Assembly (NCBI RefSeq): GCF_026250525.1
Contig: NZ_CP111043.1
Location: forward strand, 4,291,001 to 4,355,000
Direction of reading: 5' to 3'
Length of the DNA stretch: 64,000 bases
From: Chondrinema litorale
Lineage (GTDB): Bacteria > Bacteroidota > Bacteroidia > Cytophagales > Flammeovirgaceae
The notes under the pieces are model-generated. The model saw only the letters and a program-made list of their open reading frames with translations, had not been told where the DNA came from and made no database searches. Each line of letters opens with the position of its first letter. Within the stretch, counting starts at the first letter, position 1. The position numbers were made by a program, and so were the translations under genes. This document shows positions 45,116 through 53,639 of this stretch, piece by piece.

Positions 45116-47086
45116 CTATAAATTTCTGAACTTATTCATTAAGCTCATAATCATTTTCCTTTTTAGATAAATTGCTTTAAGCTTTGGCAAATCTCCATGC
45201 GAAGTTTCAGAAGCTACAATAAGGTAATCTTGCATCGCATACTGCCAACTTCTAATCAGTTCTTTCTTTTTTAACTTGCTGCCAAATACCGGATGAGATT
45301 TGATTAAGATTAGTAATTTGTTTACCTGATCAGGAAACTTGGTTTCAGTAAATTTTTTGTTGAATGAATAAAAGAAGCTGAGTATTTCTGTGAAGATAAA
45401 AGCTTGTAAACCAAATGAATGTTCTTCGCTTTCAAACATTGGCAGTTTGAGTTGGACGATTACATTGATCAATTCTTGTAAAAATAGCGTATCGTTTTTT
45501 GCAACAAATAGTGGTGTTGTAATTAGTTTTAAATTTGGCAAAGTATCATCTAAAACTAAAGATTGTGAGTTTTGGAATGAGTGTAGTAAGAATTCTAATG
45601 TAAAAAGTTGATAGAAATTAACTTGGAGATTTTGGCTTAGCTCAGAATTTAAAGTAATACTGAAATTCCATGTGCTTATAAGTGTAAATACTTTGTCAGA
45701 AAGAAAGTTGTGCTCAAAACAAATCCCAATTAAAAAGTCAAAAGCCTGTTTACTTATTTGTTCATTATTGCTTTCTATTAACTGTTTAAGATAAGGAAGG
45801 CTAAAAAACAGAGTCTGACCTGTTGAAAACGATTCCAGATATTCAAAAAACAAGAATAAGTTTTCTTCATCTTCTTCTTCCAAAAAACTTTTAGTAAAAA
45901 CATGAGCTGGATTTTTTAGAGATTCGTGCAAAAGCATTTCTGCAACCGATAAAGCGGCTAACTCAGTTTTTATATTATTTACAGATTGTTTGTGCAGTAG
46001 GTAATTGAACAGTTTTACAGGTTTAGGGTTCTCTTGATAATCATTGTGGCTATCTGCAATTCTACCATACATGGCGATACATGCTACTAAAATCTGATGA
46101 TCTGAAAAGCAAAGTTCCGGATAAACTGCTTGTAATAAAATCTCGAAGTATTCTTGCAGAAAAATAGGATATTCGTCTTCTATATATTGAATAAAAGCTT
46201 TTCGATAAGCCTTAGAGGCAAAGTCAATTCCGGCAGGTTTGCCAAATCTTTTATAAGAACTTAATTGGCAGTTTTTTAAAAGTTGATCATATTGTTTCTC
46301 CCATTTTGATGCATAATTTCCGAGAAGCTTTTTGTCTGATTTTTCTTTTTCTTCTTGATTATCTTTTTGTTTTAATACCAATGAAACCACTTGCCTAAAT
46401 TGGTGAAGGTTTAAGCCTGGCATAAAGCAAGTAGTAATTAGAATTGCTTTTTCAGTAAAGCCAGCGGTGTTCCAAGTTTTTTCTATCCCATCTGGAATTT
46501 GATCCGTATCTATCTGATTATTTGCTTCTTTTGTTGATTCAAGTTTGAATTTTGGTTGGTATATATCCTTAAAAATCTGAGAACATAATAGAAAGAACCT
46601 AACACTAGTATTTTGATGCGTTACCCATTTATTTAACAGGCTAATAGTCTGCTTAATGTAGTTTATATTATTGTTTTCATCTATCAGAAAAACTATGTTT
46701 TGGCAATTTGTAGGTAACTTTTTAAGTAGAGAAATTGATTCGTTAATGTATTTATCTAAACTTTCAGTCTCAAACATATTTACATTGAGAACCAATGTAT
46801 TAGCTTCTCTTTCTATTTTTGAGAAAGATGCTAGTAATGTTGTAATTCCTATGGTAACTTCTGGATGCCAGAATAACTGAATTGGTTCTTTAGAGATTTG
46901 AAATTCTGTATTTTCTTTTTGAATTAATTCTGGCTTTATTTGAACAGGATTAAAGCAACTCTCTTCTTCTACTTTGAAGCTTTCAGCTAAAACTCTTTTT
47001 TGTAAATCTTTAACTTTTTGCTGCAATTCTTCAACAGTGTAATAATATTGATTTTGGGTTAGCTCAGTATTTAAAGTTTCTGACAT
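45116..47086 (-). CDS. STAND-like protein with degenerate P-loop, function unknown
   Basis: 656 residues, not assignable to a named family. An N-terminal coiled coil (about 15-40) is followed by a region shaped like an AAA/STAND core: EVTIGITTLLASF (76-88) sits where a GxGKTTLL P-loop would be, but the Lys is Ile; NIVFLIDE (130-137) looks like Walker B; SVRFFLLCSQ (161-170) resembles the following sensor strand. The rest is alpha-helical and repeat-like. First gene of the cluster, 91 bp before the SPFH-like gene. Nucleotide hydrolysis is unlikely if the P-loop reading is right. Confidence 0.55.
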   Translation of the reverse strand: MSETLNTELTQNQYYYTVEELQQKVKDLQKRVLAESFKVEEESCFNPVQIKPELIQKENTEFQISKEPIQLFWHPEVTIGITTLLASFSKIEREANTLVLNVNMFETESLDKYINESISLLKKLPTNCQNIVFLIDENNNINYIKQTISLLNKWVTHQNTSVRFFLLCSQIFKDIYQPKFKLESTKEANNQIDTDQIPDGIEKTWNTAGFTEKAILITTCFMPGLNLHQFRQVVSLVLKQKDNQEEKEKSDKKLLGNYASKWEKQYDQLLKNCQLSSYKRFGKPAGIDFASKAYRKAFIQYIEDEYPIFLQEYFEILLQAVYPELCFSDHQILVACIAMYGRIADSHNDYQENPKPVKLFNYLLHKQSVNNIKTELAALSVAEMLLHESLKNPAHVFTKSFLEEEDEENLFLFFEYLESFSTGQTLFFSLPYLKQLIESNNEQISKQAFDFLIGICFEHNFLSDKVFTLISTWNFSITLNSELSQNLQVNFYQLFTLEFLLHSFQNSQSLVLDDTLPNLKLITTPLFVAKNDTLFLQELINVIVQLKLPMFESEEHSFGLQAFIFTEILSFFYSFNKKFTETKFPDQVNKLLILIKSHPVFGSKLKKKELIRSWQYAMQDYLIVASETSHGDLPKLKAIYLKRKMIMSLMNKFRNL

Positions 47087-47111
47087 AAAAAGTGGGAATC
47101 AGACAAAAAAT

Positions 47112-47156
47112 TGAAATAAAAAAACATTCATCCTAATTCATAGAATGAATGTTTTT
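47112..47156 (-). terminator. Terminator of the sulP gene (minus strand)
   Basis: Perfect 12-bp stem (47120-47131 with 47145-47156), 13-nt loop; on the minus strand the hairpin is followed by a T-rich run. It separates sulP from the STAND-like gene that starts at 47086. Confidence 0.8.
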
Positions 47157-47229
47157 GAATATTAATCAGAAAAATGGATTAATAAAAATAGACTTAAATC
47201 TATTTTGCTGATATTGTTATAGCTGAATT

Positions 47230-48948
47230 TTATCCAGCTATTTTATAAGGGTTAAAGTTTTTGATTTTATTCTCTTGTATCTCTAAGAAATGATCTTTCC
47301 CTAAGTGATCAACAACTTTTACACTTTCTAGTACTTTTTCAATTTTAGAACTAGCTCCTGTAATAATTACTTTGATTCCTTTTGCTTCTGTATCATTAAC
47401 TAAATCTTCGAGCGCATAAGCTCCACTTAAATCTAACATACTTACATCACTTAAATCAATAATTAAAATATGGTGTTTAGCTGCTTTTTGATATGATCTA
47501 ACTAGTGAGTCGACCGCACCAAAAAACAATGGGCCTTGTGGTTTTAAAAGTTTTACTTTTTCTTGAGTTTCATCAAGGTTATAATGAGTTTTTTCTTTTT
47601 TGTCTAGATAAGAAATTTGATGCTTATAGGCAGTGCTAATTTCTTGTACGAACCTAAAGAATGCTAAAGCTACACCTACGCCCATTGCAACTAACAAATC
47701 TTGCCAGATAGTAATTAGTAATACAGACCAGAAAACGATCATGTCGTTAAATGGAAGTTTATGAAGCACCGGAATTATTCTGTAATCCAGAATATTAATT
47801 CCAACTTTTAATAAAATTGCAGCCAAACAAGCCATAGGAATTCCTTCTGCTAGTGGACCTAAACCTAATACTACTGCAAGTAAGATAAGTCCATGAAATA
47901 CGGATGCCATTGGTGTTTTGCCTCCGGTTTTAATATTAGAAACAGTGTTCATTGTTGAAGTGGCAGGAGTGAGACCTCCAAATAAACCAGCAGCCATGTT
48001 TGCAATACCTTGCCCAAATGTTTCTCTATCGCTACTGTGTCTTGTTCCAGTCATTTGATCTGCCACCACACATGTGAGCAAACAGTCAAATATTGTGAGG
48101 CCAGCCAAAGAGAGTGCAGGCAAGAAATAATCTCCAAATTTCGAAAATTCTGGTATGTGTAATGTTGGCAAACCAGTAGGTATTTCACCGATATATAAAA
48201 TATTTAAATCTAAAACTTTGGCGATTGTTGTACCAATTGCTAGTGCAATTAAGGTGGCAGGCAATGCTTGAAGTCTACTATACTTTTGGGTTATCTTAGG
48301 CCAGATAAACAATACTAAAAATGTAGGAATTGAAACTAAAAGTGATTCTGGTCTTGCATTCATTAAAGCATAAGGCACATCCTTTATTGCTTCTTTTACA
48401 TTGTGAGCGCTAGGTACACCTAAGAAAGTGTTAAATTCTAATAGCATTACAATTACACCAATTCCACACATAAAACCAGCGACAACAGAATATGGAGTAT
48501 AGTAAATAAACCTAGCAATTCTCAACATTGAAAGACCTACGAGTATTAATCCACTTAAGAATACGATACTGAAAGCTGCAACTACATCTAATTCACCAGA
48601 CACAGTATGAAATGCTACCATAATAGCAGCGAGTTGAACCATTAAAGGGCCAGTTGGGCCACTTACACCAACTTTAGAACCTCCGAAAATGCCTCCAAAA
48701 ATTCCTCCAGCAATGGCTCCCCAAATACCAGCGGCAGGACCCAACCCAGAACCTACCCCAAAAGCTAATGCAAGTGGAAGTGCAATAATTGCCACCGTTA
48801 AACCAGACATAAAATCAGCTTTAAGATTTGTATGCATGATTTTAATGTTGTTCCAAGGATTCACCTCTCTGACACTGTCAGTCAAAAAGTTTTTTACAAA
48901 AGATAATGTATGCTGAATATCTTGTTGATGATTGAAATGATTTTTCAT
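47230..48948 (-). CDS. SulP family anion transporter with C-terminal STAS domain
   Basis: 572 residues. About a dozen TM helices with the SulP signatures ALPLALAFGVGSGLGPAAG and VGVSGPTGPLMVQLAA, then a cytoplasmic STAS domain at about 455-560 (GPLFFGAVDSLV, LIIDLSDVSMLDLSGAYAL). Homologs carry bicarbonate or sulfate with Na+ or H+; without neighbours of known function the substrate stays open. Followed by its own terminator. Confidence 0.93.
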   Translation of the reverse strand: MKNHFNHQQDIQHTLSFVKNFLTDSVREVNPWNNIKIMHTNLKADFMSGLTVAIIALPLALAFGVGSGLGPAAGIWGAIAGGIFGGIFGGSKVGVSGPTGPLMVQLAAIMVAFHTVSGELDVVAAFSIVFLSGLILVGLSMLRIARFIYYTPYSVVAGFMCGIGVIVMLLEFNTFLGVPSAHNVKEAIKDVPYALMNARPESLLVSIPTFLVLFIWPKITQKYSRLQALPATLIALAIGTTIAKVLDLNILYIGEIPTGLPTLHIPEFSKFGDYFLPALSLAGLTIFDCLLTCVVADQMTGTRHSSDRETFGQGIANMAAGLFGGLTPATSTMNTVSNIKTGGKTPMASVFHGLILLAVVLGLGPLAEGIPMACLAAILLKVGINILDYRIIPVLHKLPFNDMIVFWSVLLITIWQDLLVAMGVGVALAFFRFVQEISTAYKHQISYLDKKEKTHYNLDETQEKVKLLKPQGPLFFGAVDSLVRSYQKAAKHHILIIDLSDVSMLDLSGAYALEDLVNDTEAKGIKVIITGASSKIEKVLESVKVVDHLGKDHFLEIQENKIKNFNPYKIAG

Positions 48949-49027
48949 AGCAGGATTAATTCTGTCTAATTGAAATACAAGAATGTTCTGTGGTAGAACT
49001 TGTCTAATGATTGATGAAATTTGAAAA

Positions 49028-49071
49028 TCAGATTAGGCTAATTTTAACCTGAGTGAATTTTGCTAATCTGA
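49028..49071. repeat. Inverted repeat upstream of sulP, possible operator
   Basis: TCAGATTAG (49028-49036) and CTAATCTGA (49063-49071) are perfect 9-bp arms 26 nt apart, 80-123 bp before the sulP start. A third TCTGAAA copy follows. Placement in a promoter region suggests regulator binding or an RNA stem; not proven. Confidence 0.35.
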
Positions 49072-49147
49072 AATCTGAAAAGGAGCGCAAAAGTTTTACT
49101 GATTTATAAGTAAATCAGCTAATTATATAGTATTTCAGAATCTAGAA

Positions 49148-49549
49148 TTAAATATCGTAGAGTACTAATTGAGAGAAGAGAAGGTACAGTTGAGTAAAAG
49201 CTTGAATGTAAACGAAATTGCTACAAGTGGAAATTTCTGTTATTGTTGGGAATGATTTAAATAGTAAGGTCACATCATTATTAATGATGATATATATTAC
49301 TCCCAAACCACTGTCTCCACCATTTTGTCTATTTATTACTGTCGTGGAAATTCTAGAAGTTGATTCTTCTATTTCGAGTTTTTCATTTACTTCTTTCTCT
49401 TCTTTTGGAATATTACTATGATGTGATAAAGATGAAAACTGAAAAAATATGCTTAATAGCAAGCTTAGCAAGAGAAGGTTTGCCAAGTCTTTAGTTTCTA
49501 ATGAATTGCTATTTAATATGGACTTACAGTTTTTCATGCTTCTGCCCAT
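49148..49549 (-). CDS. Hypothetical protein, one predicted TM or signal segment
   Basis: 133 residues; no family recognised. A hydrophobic stretch (LANLLLLSLLLSIFFQFSSL) lies at about 22-42, followed by an acidic linker (IPKEEKEVNEKLEIEE) and a mostly hydrophobic C-terminal half. The ORF fills the space between sulP and the GIY-YIG gene, and its upstream side is gene-free. With no homology or strong start signal it may be a chance ORF. Confidence 0.4.
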   Translation of the reverse strand: MGRSMKNCKSILNSNSLETKDLANLLLLSLLLSIFFQFSSLSHHSNIPKEEKEVNEKLEIEESTSRISTTVINRQNGGDSGLGVIYIIINNDVTLLFKSFPTITEISTCSNFVYIQAFTQLYLLFSQLVLYDI

Positions 49550-49945
49550 TTAACTTCTTATTTGAATTTTTTTTATATATTATTTTTAAATTAAGTATTA
49601 GCTATAATGTGGTATTGCTATACTTAAAATAACAAAAAATAGTGATTTAATTTATTGGGTTAATTTGCTGTTTAATTAATTTGCTGTCCAATAACTGATT
49701 GGTTATAAGTCAATTATAAAATTAATATATGTGTTCTATATGGAAATAAATTTATAAAAGGTTTATTTGCATTGCTGAAATACAAGAAATACAAGCGTAA
49801 ATGAAGTGTAATAAAGTTTGAATTATGCCTGTTAACAGATTTCACTAAATTCAAAATATTCTATGTTTACCTTTGCAATTGTTCTTTCTTCAGTAGAGAA
49901 AAATTTCTAATTTCGTAAAATAATTCAATTAAAGAGACCAAATAA
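49550..49945. other. Gene-free AT-rich region with promoter element for the GIY-YIG gene
   Basis: 396 bases without a plausible ORF. TACCTTTG at 49868-49875 matches the Bacteroidota -7 element exactly, about 70 nt before the GIY-YIG start; no well-spaced -33 TTG was found. The remainder is low-complexity A/T. Confidence 0.5.
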
Positions 49946-50599
49946 ATGCATCAATTTCACAGAGGAAAATGTGTATATATTATTAAAACCGGGAAACTCT
50001 TTAAGATTGGTAAAACAAAAGACCTCCACGAAAGACTTGCTGCTTATAGAACACACCTTCCTGCAGAGTTTAAAGTAATTAGACAATATTTGGCTGACAA
50101 TATGGATGAAGTGGAACAAAGCCTTCATGTTTTATTTCAGCATAAACGCGTAAAAGGAGAATGGTTTGAATTGAAACAAGACGATCTTACAATTTGTGAT
50201 AATATAGTGAGGAGCTATGCTATTGCCAAGTTGAATAAATCTACCAAGAGTTATAAAAAACTTAGGTTTATAAATAACCCACAAATGCAGGTACAGGAGG
50301 CAAATGAAAAGTACCTGAAAGACTATGCAAAAATTGCTGAAGAGCTCAAATTAGGAATGAGTACAGAAGAAATATTTGAGCAACACCATGGAGAGATAAA
50401 TAAGTCGACTATTCAAACAGTAAGGAAAATTCTGGAATATCAGACTCCTAATAGTGAGTATATGGTTAAATGGGCTTTTATAGTTGAGGATTTAGAAAGA
50501 GGACTTACATTAGATGAGATATATAGTAAATATGAGCAAAAAGTTAGCAAACTCACCATTAGAACCATCAGAAGGATTTTGAGGAACCAGTTATTCTGA
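49946..50599 (+). CDS. GIY-YIG (T5orf172-type) nuclease domain fused to two tandem helix-turn-helix repeats
   Basis: 217 residues. N-terminal GIY-YIG domain of the T5orf172/MUG113 type: KCVYIIKTGKLFKIGKTKDL with Tyr11, then Arg30 in HERL and Glu72 in KGEWFEL, the expected catalytic positions. After a linker come two similar about 40-residue helical units 49 residues apart: 128-166 (ELKLGMSTEEIFEQHH, STIQTVRKILE) and 177-215 (DLERGLTLDEIYSKYE, LTIRTIRRILR). They look like duplicated HTH DNA-binding motifs. It ends 3 nt before a convergent gene. Role unknown; no restriction or phage gene is nearby. Confidence 0.8.
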   Translation: MHQFHRGKCVYIIKTGKLFKIGKTKDLHERLAAYRTHLPAEFKVIRQYLADNMDEVEQSLHVLFQHKRVKGEWFELKQDDLTICDNIVRSYAIAKLNKSTKSYKKLRFINNPQMQVQEANEKYLKDYAKIAEELKLGMSTEEIFEQHHGEINKSTIQTVRKILEYQTPNSEYMVKWAFIVEDLERGLTLDEIYSKYEQKVSKLTIRTIRRILRNQLF

Positions 50600-50602
50600 T
50601 TT

Positions 50603-52066
50603 TTACAAATGATCTTTCTTCAATTTCTCATATGCGATAATCCCGCTTAAAACTGCCCCTGGAATTCCCTGACCGGGATATGTTGTGTCACCACAGATAT
50701 AAGCTTTATCACCATCTAATCTTGCGCTTAACATTTGCCAAGGTTTGGTCTTCATATATTGAGGATAACCGCCAACAAAACCAAATGCCCTTTGAGTCCA
50801 TTTATGCCAAGCTTTTGGCGTCGATGAATGCAAATAGGCAATACTGTCTTTATTGAGAAAACCTAATTTTTCGAGTTGGTTAACTATCTCAACTTCAACT
50901 GCATCTTTATTTTGTATAATATTATTTTCTGGATCGTGCACATGCGTACTTACAGATGCAATTTTATATCCTTTTTCCTTATATCTTGAGCTGTCGTTGG
51001 GATGACTTAAGCTTAAAAATATGCTTTTAGAACCAACTTGTGTTAATGGTTTATCTAAATGAATTTGATGATGAACCGCTTCAAGTTTTTTATCATCTTT
51101 AAAAGCAATTCCCATTTGAAAAGCGGAATTCAATTTATCAGACTGTAGAATGTTAGTTGAATTAAACTGTGATCTAATGGGGAAATATATAAGTTGAAGT
51201 GTATTATTTATTGGAATGGAAGAGATTAAAAATTTACAGTTTATAGATTTATCTTTTGTATGAATAATGTAATTACCATCTTTTTTTTCGATTTGAGTTG
51301 CCCCAGACCTTAATAATATTTCTCCATTATTCTGCTCTATATAATCTACAATAGGATTAACTAAGTTGATTAAACCACCATTTACATAGTAATTAGGAAA
51401 ATTTGTGTAACACAAAGCTGTTGTACCAAACAAAACATTTGTTTCTTCTATATTATTCTGAGAGGTAATTAATAATTGCTCATTACAAAAATCTACAAAA
51501 GTTTGATTCTCTAACAATCCATATTCTGCCAATAAATTTTTCATTGACTTTAGTGCATATCTAGCGTATTTTAATTGTTTGAAATTTGCATTTTTAGCAC
51601 AATCAACCAAATCGGAGAATCTATCAGGTGGAAAAGACTTTTGTTTAAGGGAAGTATCCCAAACAAAGTTTGCTATATCAAAGCAAAACTTCCAGAATTT
51701 TGCTTGATTTTTAATCCCAAATTTGAGCTCGGCTTCATTAATCCATTGGTCAAGGGCTTCATATCTATTGATGGTTTTACCATTAGAAAGATGAACTTGC
51801 ATTGGCAAACCCAATTTCACTGCATCTATTTCTATGTTTAAATTGTTTAGTAAATAGCCAGGAGGCATATTTTTCTCCAATCCTACAAGGGTAGTTGCAC
51901 CGGTTTCAAATACAAATCCTTTACGAGGATAAGAACTTGTACATCCACCCGGAATCCAGTTTTGCTCTAAAACTAAAACTTTTAGACCTTCTTTAGCCAG
52001 TAAGCTTGCCGCACTTAAACCAGCTATGCCACTGCCAACAACACAAGCATCAAAATCGTTACTCAT
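50603..52066 (-). CDS. FAD-dependent phytoene desaturase/carotenoid isomerase-like oxidoreductase
   Basis: 487 residues. The dinucleotide-binding motif VVGSGIAGLSAASLLAKEG lies at residues 9-27 with the Glu of VLVLEQN closing the fold, then PGGCTSSYPRKGFVFETGA. The C-terminal FAD segment is GDTTYPGQGIPGAVLSG. This is the CrtI/CrtISO/RetSat superfamily (carotenoid desaturation, isomerisation, or retinol saturation). No other carotenoid gene is near, so the substrate cannot be given. Confidence 0.87.
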   Translation of the reverse strand: MSNDFDACVVGSGIAGLSAASLLAKEGLKVLVLEQNWIPGGCTSSYPRKGFVFETGATTLVGLEKNMPPGYLLNNLNIEIDAVKLGLPMQVHLSNGKTINRYEALDQWINEAELKFGIKNQAKFWKFCFDIANFVWDTSLKQKSFPPDRFSDLVDCAKNANFKQLKYARYALKSMKNLLAEYGLLENQTFVDFCNEQLLITSQNNIEETNVLFGTTALCYTNFPNYYVNGGLINLVNPIVDYIEQNNGEILLRSGATQIEKKDGNYIIHTKDKSINCKFLISSIPINNTLQLIYFPIRSQFNSTNILQSDKLNSAFQMGIAFKDDKKLEAVHHQIHLDKPLTQVGSKSIFLSLSHPNDSSRYKEKGYKIASVSTHVHDPENNIIQNKDAVEVEIVNQLEKLGFLNKDSIAYLHSSTPKAWHKWTQRAFGFVGGYPQYMKTKPWQMLSARLDGDKAYICGDTTYPGQGIPGAVLSGIIAYEKLKKDHL

Positions 52067-52277
52067 TTATTGTTTAATTATTTTCATAAAAGGTTAAACA
52101 AAATTTATAATCATATGGTTACCTTCGCAAAATCAAGGAACTTCATTCAAGTAATAAGAGTTTTAACGAGGATGTTTGAAGGAATCCGGAAAAAGGGGGG
52201 AAATATCTTAAGAATAGTTTTGTATAAAGAAATGCCTGCCTGAACTTTACAGCTACATAATTTGAATTAGATACTGA

Positions 52278-52688
52278 ATGAGATTATCTGTTTACAGGAA
52301 AGAACATTTTAATGCAGCTCACCGACTGCATAATCCTAATTGGTCTGACGAAAAAAATAAAGAGGTGTTTGGGTTATGTAACAATCCAAGTTTTCACGGT
52401 CATAATTATGATTTAATTGTAAAAGTTACGGGTGAGGTTGATCCTGAAACAGGTTATGTGATAGATTTAAAAATTCTCAAAAAAATTATTAGAGAAGAGG
52501 TAGTAAGTAAATTCGATCATAAAAATTTAAATCTGGATACAAACGAGTTCAGAGAATTAAACCCGACAGCAGAAAATATAGCCTATGTTATATATAATAA
52601 AATTAGAGCGAGACTTGAAAAAAAGTTTGATTTAAATATAACCCTTTATGAAACAGAACGGAACTTCGTTGAATACCCTGCATCTTAA
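52278..52688 (+). CDS. queD: 6-pyruvoyl tetrahydropterin/6-carboxytetrahydropterin synthase family protein
   Basis: 136 residues. Zinc ligands His15 (HFNAAHRL), His40 and His42 (FHGHNY), catalytic Cys34 in GLCNNPSFHGH, and the closing Glu in TLYETERNFVEY. The family turns dihydroneopterin triphosphate into 6-carboxytetrahydropterin (queuosine path) or 6-pyruvoyl-tetrahydropterin. The next gene, folE, makes exactly that substrate, and the two overlap by 41 bp, which supports a shared pathway. The leader of about 150 nt contains a short ORF (see findings). Confidence 0.92.
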   Translation: MRLSVYRKEHFNAAHRLHNPNWSDEKNKEVFGLCNNPSFHGHNYDLIVKVTGEVDPETGYVIDLKILKKIIREEVVSKFDHKNLNLDTNEFRELNPTAENIAYVIYNKIRARLEKKFDLNITLYETERNFVEYPAS

Positions 52689-53379
52689 CGGAAAAGGTTC
52701 AAATCAAAACGTAACGGAGTCCGATAGTCTGTCACTAGAGCTAATTGAGCAGATTGGTGATGAACATGTCGGATCTTCCTATGATACACCCTTACGAAAA
52801 GATGCTTTTGAATTAAGTGATGATGAAAAAATGCGGAAAATTGAACATCACTTTAAAGAGATTATGGAAACTCTTGGGCTTGACCTTACAGACGATAGCT
52901 TGAAGGGAACACCCCATCGTGTTGCAAAAATGTATGTTAAGGAAATTTTCAATGGATTAGATCCAAAGAATTTTCCGGCTGTTAAGCTTTTCGATAACAA
53001 GTATAAATACAATGAAATGCTTGTTGAAAAAGATATTAGCTTTAATTCTAATTGTGAGCATCACTTTGTGCCAATTATAGGTAAAGCACATGTGGCTTAC
53101 ATTTCAAATGGTAAAGTGATTGGGCTGTCTAAGATTAACAGAATTGTACAGTACTTTGCAAAAAGACCACAAGTACAAGAAAGATTGACAGTGCAAATTG
53201 CAGAAACACTTAAAAAAGTTTTAGAAACGGAAGATATTGCAATTGTTATGGATGCAAAACATATGTGTGTGTCTATGAGAGGTGTTGAAGATCATGCAAG
53301 TTCAACAGTTACATCACATTTTAGTGGAAAATTTAAAAATGAAGCCATCAAAAGTGAATTTCTAAAATACATTCAATAA
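52648..53379 (+). CDS. folE: GTP cyclohydrolase I
   Basis: 243 residues. Zinc and catalytic segments SNCEHHFVPIIGKAHVAYI and KHMCVSMRGVEDHASSTVTS, and RLTVQIAETL, are diagnostic of type IA GTP cyclohydrolase, which forms 7,8-dihydroneopterin triphosphate. The first about 50 residues are a poorly conserved acidic extension. The start at ATG 52648 lies inside queD in another frame; a later start is possible but the overlap suits translational coupling. Confidence 0.94.
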   Translation: MKQNGTSLNTLHLNGKGSNQNVTESDSLSLELIEQIGDEHVGSSYDTPLRKDAFELSDDEKMRKIEHHFKEIMETLGLDLTDDSLKGTPHRVAKMYVKEIFNGLDPKNFPAVKLFDNKYKYNEMLVEKDISFNSNCEHHFVPIIGKAHVAYISNGKVIGLSKINRIVQYFAKRPQVQERLTVQIAETLKKVLETEDIAIVMDAKHMCVSMRGVEDHASSTVTSHFSGKFKNEAIKSEFLKYIQ

Positions 53380-53404
53380 GACTTAAATATTATAATATTT
53401 GAAG

Positions 53405-53433
53405 AGCCTGATTACTACAATCAGGCTTTTTTT
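53405..53433 (+). terminator. Intrinsic terminator of queD-folE
   Basis: Perfect 9-bp stem (53405-53413 with 53419-53427), 5-nt loop, T7 run. Confidence 0.88.
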
Positions 53434-53639
53434 ATTTTTAAAATATTGAATTTGAAACTTTCAGTATTCATTTGAGGTAAATAATAGATTAAGAAATGAA
53501 AATTCTGTAAACATTGTCACAAAAAGCTTACAAGAGTGTCTTTTAATTAAAAGGAGAAAGTATTTAGTGACTTTTCAGAATTTGACTGTCTTCTGTATGA
53601 AACACAATTATTAATAGTGCAACTTTTAAAAGTAAGACT

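Noticed and set aside
49218..49421. Plus-strand ORF opposite the 133-residue hypothetical
   Set aside because: Shorter than the opposite frame, no recognisable features; at most one of the two is real.
52081..52277. preQ1 or other riboswitch upstream of queD
   Set aside because: No preQ1-type stem and A-rich tail pattern could be fitted in the leader.
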